Part shown: positions 1-10,172 of the stretch, piece by piece | Position numbering within the stretch: the stretch's first letter is position 1 | Layout: every line of letters begins with the position of its first letter | DNA from: Methyloceanibacter sp. wino2 | Lineage (GTDB): Bacteria > Pseudomonadota > Alphaproteobacteria > Rhizobiales > Methyloligellaceae | DNA: 64,000 bases | Reading direction: 5' to 3' | NCBI RefSeq assembly: GCF_003071365.1 | Contig: NZ_CP028960.1 | Span: forward strand, 496,001 to 560,000 | The notes under the pieces: generated by a model | Databases searched by the model: none | What the model saw: the letters and a program-made list of their open reading frames with translations, nothing else | Told to the model about the DNA's origin: nothing | Made by a program: the position numbers and the translations under genes

Positions 1-342
1 GGGATAGCCGCCGAAGCCGACCACCACATGGGGCTGCACCATCTCAAGCAGGCGCCGGGCCCGGAAATAGCCCTTCCCCAGCGTGGACAGCGTCTTCATC
101 ACCGCGCCCGGAGACCGCCCCGAGAATGTGGCCGAGGGCACCTCGTAGGTGGCACGGGCGGGAAAGTCGGTGCCGTACTGCCCGGCCCGCTCGTCGGTCG
201 CCAGCTCCACCGCGAAGCCGCGGCGCGTCAGTTCCTGGGCCAGAGCCGTCGCCGGGAAGAGATGTCCGCCCGTGCCTCCGGCGGCGAGTAGAATGGTCTG
301 GGTCAAGCCGTCTGCCCCTGGCCTTCGCAGGATCCCCATCAT
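1..342 (-). CDS. murG: MurG, UDP-GlcNAc transferase (partial, C-terminus beyond window)
   Basis: The product adds GlcNAc to lipid I to make lipid II on the inner face of the cytoplasmic membrane. Only about the first 110 residues are present; the gene runs off the window start. The N-terminus contains the glycine-rich loop ILLAAGGTGGHLFPA that marks MurG, followed by the conserved VVVGFGGYP stretch at the window edge. The ATG at 342 overlaps the repaired ftsW stop in an ATGA arrangement, which suggests translational coupling; an in-frame TTG at 306 directly before TQTILLAAGG is the alternative and fits the usual short N-terminus. It is the last gene seen of the minus-strand division/cell-wall cluster. 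Confidence 0.93.
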   Translation of the reverse strand, partial: MMGILRRPGADGLTQTILLAAGGTGGHLFPATALAQELTRRGFAVELATDERAGQYGTDFPARATYEVPSATFSGRSPGAVMKTLSTLGKGYFRARRLLEMVQPHVVVGFGGYP

Positions 343-1479
343 GCGCGGCGCTTGCCGAATACTCCAAACGCCCCGCCCTCGGTCTTTTGCGGGTCAACCC
401 CAGCGTAAAGCCCATGGTGAGCGCCATGGCAAGCATGGATGAACCGCCGAAGGAAATGAAGGGCAGCGTCATCCCCTTGGCGGGCAACAGGCCGACATTC
501 ACGGCCATATTGATCAAAGTCTGCAATCCGAACAGCATCACGAGCCCCGCGATGGCGTGCCGGATGAAGCCATCGCTTTCTTGAGAGGCCTTCGACAGCC
601 CCCGCAGCACGATGAAAGCGAACAAGATCAACAGGATCAGACAGGCGATCAGGCCATATTCCTCGGCCGCGACGGCGAAGATGAAGTCCGTATGGGAGTC
701 GGGCAGGACATCCTTGACGGTCCCCTCGCCCGGCCCGCGCCCGAACCACCCGCCGCGCAGGAAGGACTCCAGGGAGCGGTCCGACTGGTAGGTATCGCCG
801 GAGGCCGGAAACAGGAACCGGTCGATACGCGAGGCCACATGGGGCAGCAGGAAATAGGCGGAGAGCAGCCCCAGGACGCCAAGGCCGATCAGGACCACGA
901 TCCAGATCATGTTGATCCCTGCCATGAAGAACAGTCCGCCCAGACGATGCTGACGAGGAGCGTCTGGCCGAAATCCGGCTGCAGGATGAGGAGCAGCGCG
1001 AACACGGCGTAAATCAGGATCGCAAGCTCCAGCCCGGGGACATCCTTGCGTTTCTGGCTCTCGTTGAAGAGCCAGGCGGTGAGCACTATGAAGGCGGGCT
1101 TCACGAATTCCGAGGGCTGGATGCCGATGGGACCCATGTGCAGCCAGCGCTTGGCGCCTTTCACCTCCGGCCCGACGAACAGAATGCCTATCATCAAGGC
1201 GATGCCGATCAGGAAGATGATGAGGCTCGCACGCCGGATTTGCTTCGGCGTCAAGGTGGAAGCGGCGAACATGATCGCAAATGCCGGCAGGAGCATCGCC
1301 ACATGGCGCCGCACGAAATGGAACTGATCAAGCCCGAGCTTCTCGGCAATGGGCGGGCTGGCGGCCAGCGATAGCACCACGCCCGCGCCCATCAGCAGCA
1401 TCAAGGCGACAAGCATCAGCCGATCGACGGTGAACCACCAATCGGAAAGGACGCTTTTGTCGGCGCGCGTGATCCTCAT
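339..1479 (-). CDS. ftsW: FtsW, lipid II-dependent septal glycosyltransferase (two frameshifts as sequenced)
   Basis: SEDS-family polytopic membrane protein that polymerises septal peptidoglycan together with FtsI. The first part (1479 to about 936) ends prematurely after LLVSIVWA; homology resumes one frame over with MAGINMIWIV and runs through the conserved FAVAAEEYG and PFISFGGSS motifs. A second shift near 380, after GLTRKRP, is needed to reach EGGAFGVFGKRRA and a stop that overlaps the murG start. Each break is repaired by restoring one G (GGG read as GG near 936; GG read as G near 380), giving about 380 aa, normal for FtsW. Because FtsW is essential and the rest is perfectly conserved, sequence error is more likely than real loss. 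Start ATG 1479 is preferred to an in-frame TTG at 1488. Confidence 0.88.
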
Positions 1480-1490
1480 GACACGCAACC

Positions 1491-2891
1491 CTACTCGCTA
1501 AGGCTTGTGACACCGTTACGCTGCATCACGAGTTCTTTGAAGGCGTCGCCCCGCTTGGCGAAATTCGGATACTGGTCGAACGACGCACAGGCGGGGGACA
1601 ATAGCACAACCGGCTCATCCGCTTGCGATTGGCTCGCATCGGCCGCCGCCAGCTCGACGGCACGGTCGAGCGTCTCGCAGGCAACATGGGAGATGGCGTC
1701 CCCGAGCTGTCCCGCGAAGGCATCCGAGGCTTCACCGATGAGATAGGCGCGTGCAATTCTGGGATAGAAGGGCTCGAGTCCCGCAAGGCCGCCCTCCTTG
1801 GCCACGCCGCCGACGATCCAATAGATGGTGTCGAAGCTGCCCAGGGCCTTCCCGGCGGCATCCGCGTTGGTGGCCTTGGAGTCGTTCACGAACAGCACCT
1901 TGCCGGCTTTGGCCACCTGCTCCATGCGGTGTGCGAGACCGCCGAAACTCCTGAGACCCTCTTGGAGCACATCCGGCGCGACGCCTTGGCTACGGGCCAG
2001 CGCATACGCGGTCGCGGCGTTCTGCCAGTTGTGGGCGCCGCGCAGCGACCCGATCCCTGCAAGGTCGGCGCGCGCGACTTCCTTGCCGCCTTCCATTTCC
2101 ATGAGCGTCGCATCGCTCGCCCAAACGCCGTTCTGCACGGTCTGGCCAATTGAGATGCGCTTGACTGCATAGGGCCCCTGAAGCGTTTCCGCGATGGCCC
2201 GGCAGGGCACGTCGTCGACGCCGATCACGGCGGTCGCGTCGGGCGCAAGCTGCGCGAAGATCCGCGCCTTGACGCTCGCATAACCGTCGAGCGACCCGTG
2301 GCGATCGAGATGGTCGGGGGTGATGTTCAGGAGCGCCGCCGCGTCAGGCTTCAGCGAGGGCGTCAGGTCGATCTGATAGGACGACAGTTCGAGGACATAG
2401 ACACGCCCCGGCGCGAACGGGGCGAGGTCGAGCACGGCGTTGCCGATGTTGCCGCCAAGGGCGACATCCCTCCCCGCCGACTCCAAGAGGTGCGCCGTCA
2501 GCGCCGTCGTCGTGGACTTGCCGTTGGTGCCGGTGATGGCGACGACCTTGCAGTCGATGCCGGAGGCCTCCCGGGCCCGGAAGAACAGCTCCACGTCGCC
2601 GATGACTTCGATGCCGGCGGCGCGCGCCTTCTTCACGCTCCAATGGGGTTCGGGGTGGGTCAGCGGAATGCCGGGCGCGAGAATGAGCGCGGCAAACGCG
2701 CCGAAGTCCGCCTCGGACAGATCCTCGACGGCAAACCCGGCCTCGGCAGCCTGAGCGCGGCCCGCTTCCTTGTCGTCCCATAGGACGACGTCCGCGCCGC
2801 CCTCCTGCAGGGACCGCGCTGTCGCAAGACCGCTGAGGCCAGCGCCGACGACCGCCAGCTTGCGCCCAGCGAAGATCGTAACGGGAATCAT
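1491..2891 (-). CDS. murD: MurD, UDP-MurNAc-L-Ala:D-Glu ligase
   Basis: Cytoplasmic ATP-dependent ligase that adds D-glutamate to UDP-MurNAc-L-alanine. At 466 aa it has the family length. The N-terminal Rossmann-like motif GAGLSG lies near residues 16-22, and the ATP-binding loop TGTNGKSTTT near 120-129 is typical of Mur ligases; the central NITPDHLDRHG and the C-terminal VNDSKATNADA stretches are also MurD hallmarks. It sits 12 bases after mraY and 11 bases before ftsW in the same orientation, so it is part of one transcription unit. No odd features. Confidence 0.97.
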   Translation of the reverse strand: MIPVTIFAGRKLAVVGAGLSGLATARSLQEGGADVVLWDDKEAGRAQAAEAGFAVEDLSEADFGAFAALILAPGIPLTHPEPHWSVKKARAAGIEVIGDVELFFRAREASGIDCKVVAITGTNGKSTTTALTAHLLESAGRDVALGGNIGNAVLDLAPFAPGRVYVLELSSYQIDLTPSLKPDAAALLNITPDHLDRHGSLDGYASVKARIFAQLAPDATAVIGVDDVPCRAIAETLQGPYAVKRISIGQTVQNGVWASDATLMEMEGGKEVARADLAGIGSLRGAHNWQNAATAYALARSQGVAPDVLQEGLRSFGGLAHRMEQVAKAGKVLFVNDSKATNADAAGKALGSFDTIYWIVGGVAKEGGLAGLEPFYPRIARAYLIGEASDAFAGQLGDAISHVACETLDRAVELAAADASQSQADEPVVLLSPACASFDQYPNFAKRGDAFKELVMQRNGVTSLSE

Positions 2892-2903
2892 GATGGACGA
2901 AGT

Positions 2904-3992
2904 CTACCGCAATTTCAGTGTCGCCAGACCGGCGAGCGCCAGCACCACGGAGATGATCCAGAAGCGGATGACGACGGTCGATTCCGGCCAGCCCTTCTGC
3001 TCGAAGTGATGGTGCAGCGGCGCCATCCGGAACACGCGCTTGCCGAACATCTTGAACGACGCGACCTGAACGATCACCGAGACGGCCTCGAGAACAAAGA
3101 GACCGCCAACGATGGCCAGTACCAGCTCGTGCTTCGTCGCCACCGCAATCGTGCCGAGCGCACCGCCAAGCGCGAGCGATCCGGTATCGCCCATGAAGAT
3201 GAGCGCGGGTGGCGCATTGAACCAGAGGAAGCCGAGCCCCGCTCCCACCAGCGCGCCGCAGATGATGGCCAGCTCGCCGGTGCCGTTGACGAAATGAATC
3301 TGGAGGTAGTCGGCGAAGAGGGAGTTGCCGACCACATAGGCGATGAAGCCGAATGTCGCGGCGGCGATCATGACCGGCACGATCGCGAGACCGTCCAGAC
3401 CGTCGGTGAGGTTCACCGCGTTGCCGGCGCCCACGATGATGAATGTGCCGAAGATCACGAACAGCCACATCCCTAGCGGAATTACGGTGTCCTTGAAAAA
3501 CGGAATGGTCAGTGTGGTGGAGAGCGGCGGCTCACCGACAGAGGCGATGATGTAGGTCGCGATGATCGCCGCGCCCGCCTCGATGACGATCTTGATGCGG
3601 CCCGCGAAACCCAGCACCGATTGCTTCGTGACCTTGAGATAGTCGTCGTAGAAGCCGACCGCGCCGTAGACCAGCGTCAGCAGCAGCACGACCCAGACAT
3701 AGGGGTTGGAGAGGTTGCCCCACAGCAGCACCGAAACCACGAGGCCCGAAAGGATCATCAGGCCGCCCATAGTCGGTGTGCCCTGCTTCTGGATGATGTG
3801 GCTCTGGGGACCTTCGGTGCGGATCGGCTGACCCTTGCCCTGGCGCACGCGCAAGGAGCGGATCACGCGCGGCCCGAAGAAGAACACGAACAGCAGGCCG
3901 GTGACGATGGCCCCGCCGGTGCGGAACGTAATGTAGCGGAAGATATTGAGAACGGCGACGTCAGGCGCAAGTTCCGCCAACCAGTAAAACAT
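2904..3992 (-). CDS. mraY: MraY, phospho-MurNAc-pentapeptide transferase
   Basis: Integral membrane enzyme that moves phospho-MurNAc-pentapeptide from UDP to undecaprenyl phosphate, giving lipid I. The 362-residue protein has about ten predicted hydrophobic segments. Catalytic motifs are visible: YDDYLK at residues 115-120, [10 protein letters not shown] near 193-202, and the cytoplasmic HHHFE motif in [11 protein letters not shown] near 325. It lies about 60 bases downstream of murF, the only sizeable gap inside the lower half of the cluster, and just before murD. Confidence 0.97.
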   Translation of the reverse strand: MFYWLAELAPDVAVLNIFRYITFRTGGAIVTGLLFVFFFGPRVIRSLRVRQGKGQPIRTEGPQSHIIQKQGTPTMGGLMILSGLVVSVLLWGNLSNPYVWVVLLLTLVYGAVGFYDDYLKVTKQSVLGFAGRIKIVIEAGAAIIATYIIASVGEPPLSTTLTIPFFKDTVIPLGMWLFVIFGTFIIVGAGNAVNLTDGLDGLAIVPVMIAAATFGFIAYVVGNSLFADYLQIHFVNGTGELAIICGALVGAGLGFLWFNAPPALIFMGDTGSLALGGALGTIAVATKHELVLAIVGGLFVLEAVSVIVQVASFKMFGKRVFRMAPLHHHFEQKGWPESTVVIRFWIISVVLALAGLATLKLR

Positions 3993-4052
3993 CGCGCTTC
4001 TACCCCCCTTGATCGACGGCCCTTTGGGGCCCCGCGGCTCCAGCGGCCGGAA

Positions 4053-5501
4053 TTAACGGTCTTCGAACTCGCGCTTGAGCCCCTCGACAAGCGGCGCCAT
4101 GCGACTGCCCAGCGAACCCTTCACCATCACGATGTCGCCGGGCTGCACACTCGACAATAGCACCGGCGCCAGCTCCTCCGACGTTTTGGCGTAAGCCCCA
4201 CGGCGCTCTTTCGGCAATGCTTCAAACAACGAGGCCATGTCCGCGCCGGACGCAAAGACAACATCTATACCAGCCGCGTCAACGGCTTCCGCCAGTTCTT
4301 TATGAAGTCTTGGGCCTTCCGTGCCGAGCTCGAGCATGTCGCCAAGCACGGCAACCCGCCGCTTGTATTCGCTGCGGGGCGTCAGCCCCAGGGTCGCGAG
4401 TGCCGCGCGCATGGATGCCGGATTGGCGTTGTAGGACTCATCAACGATGCAGACGGGTCCTCGTTCCGTCGCGATTACGAACCGCTGGCCGCGGCCCGCC
4501 GGTGGCTGAAGCGCGCCGAGCGCGTCGGCGGCAGCCTTGAGATCGGCACCGGCGAGTTTCGCCGCCGCCAGAACGGCGAGTGTATTCTGAACCACATGGC
4601 GTCCCGGCGCGCCCACGCGGTAGGTCAGCGTTTCGCCGAGAATGTCCGACTTGACCGTCGAGCCGTCCGGGCCGAGTTCGCAGTGCATGAGCCGAACCTT
4701 CGACTGCTCATGCTCGCCGAACGACACAACCTCCGCGCCCTCGCTGCGCGCGGCCGCGGCCAAGCGTTCGAAATGCGGGTTGTCGCGGTTGATGACGGCG
4801 GACCCGCCCGGTACCAGCCCCTCGAAGATCTCCGCCTTGGCATCCGCGATCTCCTCCACCGAAGCGAAGAAGCCGAGATGGACCGGCGCCACGGTCGTGA
4901 CGATCGCGATATGGGGGCGCACCAGACGCGTGAGCGCCGCGATCTCACCGGCGTGGTTCATGCCCACTTCGAACACGCCGTAGTCTATGTCGCGCGGCAT
5001 GTCGGCAAGCGTGAGCGGCACGCCCCAGTGATTGTTGAAGGACTTCGCCGAGGCGTGAACGCTGCCGCTCGGCTGCAGCGCGACGCGCAGCGCTTCCTTC
5101 GTTCCCGTCTTGCCCGCGCTGCCGGTGACCGCAATCACGACGGCATGGTCGGTGCGGTCGCGGCCCGCCCGGCCGAGATCGTTGAGCGCATCGAACGTAT
5201 CGCGCACTCGGACCAGACGCGTCTCGTCGAACTCGGTGGGCGCATCGGCGTCGCGCGGCGCGATTGAAGTGTCCGCCGGAAACGTCTCCTCGACCACGGC
5301 GCAACCGGCGTCCGCCTCCAGGGCCTTCGGAACGAAGTCGTGGCCGTCGCGGTTCGGCCCACGGATCGCGATGAAGCCTTCGCCGGGCTCGATGGCGCGG
5401 CTGTCAATGGAGAACCCGGTAATCGGCGCGGCGGGGTCTCCCTCGCAGCGACCATCCGTAGCTTCCGTAAGCTCGCCCAAGGTCCAGAGTGGATCAGCCA
5501 A
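4053..5501 (-). CDS. murF: MurF, D-Ala-D-Ala-adding ligase
   Basis: Adds D-Ala-D-Ala to UDP-MurNAc-tripeptide in the cytoplasm. The 482-residue product has the nucleotide-binding loop TGSAGKTGTKE at about 126-136, the EVGMNHAGEI motif of MurF, and DESYNANPASMRAAL in the C-terminal half. The start is a TTG at 5501 (L-A-D-P-L-W), supported by an AAGGGGG Shine-Dalgarno six bases upstream, and it overlaps the end of murE by 8 bases, which suggests coupled translation. Confidence 0.96.
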   Translation of the reverse strand: MADPLWTLGELTEATDGRCEGDPAAPITGFSIDSRAIEPGEGFIAIRGPNRDGHDFVPKALEADAGCAVVEETFPADTSIAPRDADAPTEFDETRLVRVRDTFDALNDLGRAGRDRTDHAVVIAVTGSAGKTGTKEALRVALQPSGSVHASAKSFNNHWGVPLTLADMPRDIDYGVFEVGMNHAGEIAALTRLVRPHIAIVTTVAPVHLGFFASVEEIADAKAEIFEGLVPGGSAVINRDNPHFERLAAAARSEGAEVVSFGEHEQSKVRLMHCELGPDGSTVKSDILGETLTYRVGAPGRHVVQNTLAVLAAAKLAGADLKAAADALGALQPPAGRGQRFVIATERGPVCIVDESYNANPASMRAALATLGLTPRSEYKRRVAVLGDMLELGTEGPRLHKELAEAVDAAGIDVVFASGADMASLFEALPKERRGAYAKTSEELAPVLLSSVQPGDIVMVKGSLGSRMAPLVEGLKREFEDR

Positions 5502-6945
5502 GTCGTGCCCCCTTGGTCAGCGCGGCGGCGACCGCGTCGTGATCGGAAAACGGGATGACGGTCGTTCCAACGGTCTGGCCGGTCTCGTGGCCCTTACCGG
5601 CCACAAGCAAGACGTCTCCCGCGCGGATCATGCGTATCGCCTCGGAGATCGCCGTCGCGCGATCGCCGATCTCGCGGCCTCCCGGAACGGCGACCAGAAT
5701 CTCGTCGCGTATGGCGGCGGGGTCCTCGCTGCGCGGATTGTCGTCCGTGACGATGACCACATCGGACTTGGCCGCCGCGGCCGCACCCATCTGCGGGCGC
5801 TTACCGCGATCGCGATCACCGCCGCAGCCGAAGACGACGAAGAGCCGTTTGTCCGCGTAGGGCCGCAAGCTATCGAGCGCCTTGGAGAGCGCATCGGGCG
5901 TGTGGGCGTAGTCGATGAAGATCGGCGCGCCGTAGTGAGATGTTCCTGCGAGTTCCAAACGTCCCGTCGCGCCCTGCAAATGTTCGAGGCGCGACAACAC
6001 CTCTTCCGCGCTCGCGCCCGTCGCCATGACGAGCCCGGCAGCTACCAGCGCATTGCTCGCCTGAAACTCGCCCACGAGCGGCAGCAGCACCGTGTAGATC
6101 TTTCCTGCGTGTTCGATCTCGAGCCGCTGCGCGAAGCCTTCGATCTCCGCCGAGACGAGGCGCAACGTCTCGCCTGCCCGCCCGACGCTGAGAACCGTCA
6201 GGCCCCGGGCTTTGGCGGCGTCGGCGACACGCGTGCTCTCCGCGCTGTCCATGTCGATGACTGCGGTCGCGCCGGGCTGCAGAAGCTCCGTGAACAGTCG
6301 CAGCTTCTGGGCGAAGTAGTCTTCGAAGCTTGCGTGATAATCCAAATGATCGCGCGAGATGTTGGTAAACGCTCCCGCTTTCAGCACGGCGCCATCGAGC
6401 CGCCGTTGCTGCAGCCCGTGACTGGAGGCTTCCAGCGCGAGATGCGTTACGCCATCGCCTGCGAGGCCGGCGAGAAGACCATGCAGTTCGATGGGATCGG
6501 GGGTGGTGTGCCGCAGTACCTTGGTGCCGCTCGGCGAGACGACACCGACGGTGCCGAGACTCGCCGACGCATGGCCCGCATCGCTCCAGAGTTGACGCGT
6601 GAAAGCCGCGACCGACGTCTTGCCGTTGGTGCCCGTGACGGCCACCGTCGTCTCGGGCTGCGAACCGAAGAAGCGCGCGGCGATCAATGCAAGTGTTCTG
6701 CGGGGATCGGGAACCGCGATGACCGGAGCGCCCACATCCATCGGCTCGGATGCCAAGACGGCGACGGCGCCACGCGTCACGGCGTCGGCTGCGAACCGGG
6801 CACCGTCCGTGTTGACCCCTGGCAGGGCCGCGAAGAGAAAGCCCGGCTTCACTTCCCGGCTGTCGGCAGCAACACCTGCAACCGGGAGCGCCGCAACCGC
6901 CGCGCTCAGCTTCGCCTCCGGTCCTACCAATTCACCGAGGGTCAT
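5494..6945 (-). CDS. murE: MurE, UDP-MurNAc-tripeptide synthetase (meso-DAP type)
   Basis: Adds the third stem-peptide residue. The ATP loop TGTNGKTSVA is at about 104-113, and the motif DDNPRSEDP near residue 400 contains DNPR, which in MurE goes with meso-diaminopimelate rather than lysine, as expected for a Gram-negative. Length 483 aa. ATG at 6945; the gene is separated from ftsI by 77 bases and overlaps murF by 8. Confidence 0.97.
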   Translation of the reverse strand: MTLGELVGPEAKLSAAVAALPVAGVAADSREVKPGFLFAALPGVNTDGARFAADAVTRGAVAVLASEPMDVGAPVIAVPDPRRTLALIAARFFGSQPETTVAVTGTNGKTSVAAFTRQLWSDAGHASASLGTVGVVSPSGTKVLRHTTPDPIELHGLLAGLAGDGVTHLALEASSHGLQQRRLDGAVLKAGAFTNISRDHLDYHASFEDYFAQKLRLFTELLQPGATAVIDMDSAESTRVADAAKARGLTVLSVGRAGETLRLVSAEIEGFAQRLEIEHAGKIYTVLLPLVGEFQASNALVAAGLVMATGASAEEVLSRLEHLQGATGRLELAGTSHYGAPIFIDYAHTPDALSKALDSLRPYADKRLFVVFGCGGDRDRGKRPQMGAAAAAKSDVVIVTDDNPRSEDPAAIRDEILVAVPGGREIGDRATAISEAIRMIRAGDVLLVAGKGHETGQTVGTTVIPFSDHDAVAAALTKGARLG

Positions 6946-7022
6946 GTCGGATTGCCCGCAACCGGCTCATATCAATAGAAAAACTCTGGGCCGCGACGGG
7001 TGGTTTTTGCCCCGGCCGTCTT

Positions 7023-8723
7023 CTAATAGGTGGCCGATGTCTTGGCGTCAAACCGCGAGGCGGTCTCGCCGAGCTTGGGCTGCACCCCGAGGATCGGTGC
7101 GATCCGCGCCACGACCTTCCCGACGGTCGGGGCCGCGTTCACGCCGGCAGTGGAATTCCAGTTCGTGGCCTCGACGCGCTGAGGCTCGTCCAAGGTCACG
7201 AGGACGACGTATTGCGGATCATCGGTCGGGAAGACGGACAGAAAACTGTTCAGCAGCGAGTGGCGCGCATAGCGCCCGTTGACCACCTTCTCCGCAGTCC
7301 CAGTCTTGCCGCCGACGCGATAGCCTTCCGCGTTTGCCCGCTTGCCCGATCCGCGCAGCACATTCTCCCGCATCAGCTTCACCATGGCCGCGCTGGTCTC
7401 CGGCGAGACGACACGCTTCGCCTCCGCCATCGCTTCCTTGCGGGTACGCGGCAGGAACGTAGGCGGAATCGCATAGCCTCCATTCATGAGTGGGACGGTC
7501 GCCGTCGCCAATTGAAGCGGCGTCACCGACAGTCCGTGCCCGAAGGCAATCGTCATCGTGTTCAGCTTCTTCCAATGCTTGGGCACGATCGGCGCGGCGC
7601 TTGGACCGAGTTCGGTGACGACAGGATCGAGCAGACCCAGCTTCCTGAGAAACGCTTGGTGGGCCGGCACGCCCATATGCACCGCCATTTTCGCCGAGGC
7701 GATGTTCGACGAGTAGATAAAGGCCTCGGTCACAGTGAGCGGGCGGCGCTTGCCGTGGAAGTCGCTGATCGAGAAGCGGCCGAAATAGATGGGGCTGGTC
7801 GCGTCGTAGACGGAATTGACGTTCGCCAAACCGGAATCGAGGATGCCCGCGACCGTGATGGCCTTGAAGACCGAGCCTAGTTCGTAGACGCCGAAGCCGA
7901 CGCGGTTGATCCGATTCTTGTCCAGCGCCTCCTCGCGGCGATGAGGATCGAAATCGGGCAGCGATGCGAGCGCGACGACCTCGCCAGTATGCACGTCCAT
8001 GACTATGCCCGAGGCCGCCTTGGCCTCATAGAGCTTCATCGCGTTCGCGAGCTCTTCCCGCAAGACGTGCTGCGCCCCGACGTCGAGCGACACCGCTACG
8101 GTCTCACCGCCCGACTCCGTCTGCGGGTTCATCATCGTCAGCTGCGGATTGTTGTCGATGAACTTCTCGATGCCGCCGAGACCGCGATTGTCCACGTCGA
8201 CCAGCCCCACGACATGACTGGCGGTCGGCCCGACCGGATAGAAGCGCCGGTACTCCTGAATGAAGCCTAGGCCCGGAAGCCCGAGATCGTGTACCCGCTG
8301 CTGCTCGCTGGGCGCCAACTCGCGGGCGATGCGCACGAAGCGTCCGCTTCCTGAAAGTTGCTTGCGGAGCTTGGCCCGGTTGATGTCCGGCAGCACGCTC
8401 GCGACGCCGTTCACGACTTCATCGGCATCGAGGATGCGCTTGGGATCGGCGAAGAGCGTTGCGCCGCGAATATCGGTCGCCAGCAATTGACCGTTGCGGT
8501 CGAGGATGTCCGGGCGATGGATGGTGGTCGAGATGTCGTAAGCGCCACCGCGTCCCGGCCCGCTGCCGGCGAGGCCGAGCGATACGAGCCGTCCGCCAAT
8601 CAAGACGAACGCCAAGGCGAAGCCCAGGCAGGCCAGCCGGAACCGGGTACGGCAGCGTGTGTGATAGGCGCGCGCCGCGCGCGCTTCGGCTGGGGTGGGA
8701 GTCGGGTTTTCGGGCTGTGCCAT
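7023..8723 (-). CDS. ftsI: FtsI/PBP3, septal peptidoglycan transpeptidase
   Basis: Monofunctional class B penicillin-binding protein that cross-links septal peptidoglycan. It has a short cytoplasmic head, one membrane anchor near residues 28-50, a PBP dimerisation region, and a transpeptidase domain with the three active-site motifs: S284-x-x-K in ELGSVFK, SSN at about 338-340, and KTGTAEK at 473-479. Length 566 aa is normal. It directly follows ftsL with a 12-base gap; the N-terminus is proline- and arginine-rich, as in other rhizobial homologues. Confidence 0.96.
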   Translation of the reverse strand: MAQPENPTPTPAEARAARAYHTRCRTRFRLACLGFALAFVLIGGRLVSLGLAGSGPGRGGAYDISTTIHRPDILDRNGQLLATDIRGATLFADPKRILDADEVVNGVASVLPDINRAKLRKQLSGSGRFVRIARELAPSEQQRVHDLGLPGLGFIQEYRRFYPVGPTASHVVGLVDVDNRGLGGIEKFIDNNPQLTMMNPQTESGGETVAVSLDVGAQHVLREELANAMKLYEAKAASGIVMDVHTGEVVALASLPDFDPHRREEALDKNRINRVGFGVYELGSVFKAITVAGILDSGLANVNSVYDATSPIYFGRFSISDFHGKRRPLTVTEAFIYSSNIASAKMAVHMGVPAHQAFLRKLGLLDPVVTELGPSAAPIVPKHWKKLNTMTIAFGHGLSVTPLQLATATVPLMNGGYAIPPTFLPRTRKEAMAEAKRVVSPETSAAMVKLMRENVLRGSGKRANAEGYRVGGKTGTAEKVVNGRYARHSLLNSFLSVFPTDDPQYVVLVTLDEPQRVEATNWNSTAGVNAAPTVGKVVARIAPILGVQPKLGETASRFDAKTSATY

Positions 8724-8735
8724 TCGGATCCGTGC

Positions 8736-9089
8736 CTAGTTCGCCGCCTTGTAGTTTGCGGCTTTGGCATCACCCGTCTTGGCAGACTGCGCCAACTGGC
8801 GGACCCGCGCGAAATCGTTCTCGGTGACTTCGTCCAGAATGACGATCTGCTGCGGATTGGCAGGGTTGAGTTCGAGGTACTTCTTGGCGAGACGCTCGAT
8901 GCGCTCGGGGCTGTTGAGAAGGCTCCATTCGGCCCGCGCTACAGCAAGAGAGTCGCGCTCTTCCTCGATCTGCCGCTTCAGCAGTACGATCTTCTCGTCG
9001 AGGCTCCGGGCCTCGTATTTCACTTGGTAGATCACGGTGGCCAAGGCGGCGAGGCCGAGCACCAGGCAGATATTCACAAAACGCAACAT
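8736..9089 (-). CDS. ftsL: FtsL-type cell division protein
   Basis: Small bitopic protein of the FtsQLB divisome subcomplex. From ATG 9089 it is 117 aa: a membrane helix at residues 3-22 (LRFVNICLVLGLAALATVIY), then a charged coiled-coil region (SLDEKIVLLKRQIEEER) and the conserved ERIERLAKKYLELNP stretch. Upstream in-frame starts are GTGs at 9092/9095 and a TTG at 9125, the last of which would add 12 residues; the ATG gives the usual rhizobial N-terminus. Position between rsmH and ftsI is diagnostic because FtsL sequences are poorly conserved. Confidence 0.85.
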   Translation of the reverse strand: MLRFVNICLVLGLAALATVIYQVKYEARSLDEKIVLLKRQIEEERDSLAVARAEWSLLNSPERIERLAKKYLELNPANPQQIVILDEVTENDFARVRQLAQSAKTGDAKAANYKAAN

Positions 9090-9134
9090 CACGACACCGC
9101 GTCCAAACAGCGACGCGCCCCTCAACGCAAAATT

Positions 9135-10172
9135 TCAAGCGCCCCCCGTTCGGCGCAGTTCGGGCACCCCAAGCCCGGCGAAGTCCGGTTTTTTGGCCGG
9201 AGCCTCGGTCCTGCGCCCGGCTCTGAGCCGGGCTGACCGGGCCCGCGGGTTGCTTCGGACCTCATCCTGACTCGGTTCTACGGGGCGACGGTTAAGAAGC
9301 TGGAAGCTTGGCAAAAATTCTTTGCCTTCGTGATCGGGCAGATGCCGTGACCCTTTTTGGGGCGGCGCGCTGCGGCTGGTGAAGAAACGCTTAACGATTC
9401 GGTCTTCCAGGGAGTGAAACGTGACCACCACCAGGCGCCCGCCGGGCTTCAAGAGCCGTTCGGCGGCGCTGAGACCCTCTGCGAGTTGCTCCAATTCCGC
9501 GTTCACATAGAGCCGAAGGGCCTGAAACGTGCGCGTGGCGGGGTGTTTCGTGTGGTCCCGGCCACGGCCGAGCACACCGGCCACGATGTCCGCCAGCGTG
9601 CCGGTCCGCGCGATCGGCGCCTCGGCGCGGGCCCTGACGATGGCCTTGGCGATGGCGCGCGAGCGGCGCTCTTCTCCAAAAACATAAATGATTTCAGCAA
9701 TCTGAGCTTCTTCGAAGGTGTTGACGACATCGGCCGCCGAGATACCGTCCGGTCCCATGCGCATGTCGAGCGGACCGTCCTTGGCGAAGGAGAAGCCGCG
9801 TTCCGGCTCATCAAATTGCATCGACGACACGCCGATATCGAGCACGATGCCGTCTGCGGCCTCGATGCCGTTTTCACTAGCGAGGCTTTCCATGTCGCTG
9901 TAGCAGCCGAGCACGGCCTCGAAACGCCCCGGGAAGTCCGATGCGAGCGCCGGCGCGTTGGCCAGCGCCTCCGTATCGCGATCGATCGCGAGTACACGGC
10001 AGTCGGCCGCTTCGAGAATGGCTCTCGAATAGCCCCCCGCTCCAAACGTGCCGTCGATGATGATGTCGCCGTCTTCAGGCCCGAGCGCCGTCAGAACCTC
10101 GGAAAGCAACACGGGAATGTGACGGACCAGTCCGCCAGCGACAGACAATGGCCTGCCGCGGTCCGTCATCAT
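9135..10172 (-). CDS. rsmH: RsmH (MraW), 16S rRNA m4C1402 methyltransferase
   Basis: SAM-dependent N4-methyltransferase acting on C1402 of 16S rRNA. The 345-residue protein starts with the conserved HIPVLLSEVL region, has the SAM-binding GTFGAGGYS motif near residues 43-51, VLDIGVSSMQFDEPERGFSF in the middle, and VVTFHSLEDRIVKRFF near the C-terminal half. ATG 10172 overlaps the last bases of mraZ, as in most dcw clusters. A second ATG follows immediately. Confidence 0.96.
   Translation of the reverse strand: MMTDRGRPLSVAGGLVRHIPVLLSEVLTALGPEDGDIIIDGTFGAGGYSRAILEAADCRVLAIDRDTEALANAPALASDFPGRFEAVLGCYSDMESLASENGIEAADGIVLDIGVSSMQFDEPERGFSFAKDGPLDMRMGPDGISAADVVNTFEEAQIAEIIYVFGEERRSRAIAKAIVRARAEAPIARTGTLADIVAGVLGRGRDHTKHPATRTFQALRLYVNAELEQLAEGLSAAERLLKPGGRLVVVTFHSLEDRIVKRFFTSRSAPPQKGSRHLPDHEGKEFLPSFQLLNRRPVEPSQDEVRSNPRARSARLRAGRRTEAPAKKPDFAGLGVPELRRTGGA

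Noticed and set aside
2344-3468. A 374-codon minus-strand frame across the murD/mraY border
   Set aside because: It is an alternative frame of both genes, Arg/His-rich and without recognisable domains.
5110-6978. A 622-codon open frame on the plus strand, and another at 4302-5267
   Set aside because: Both are antisense to murE/murF, are Arg-rich without motifs, and would overlap fully conserved genes.
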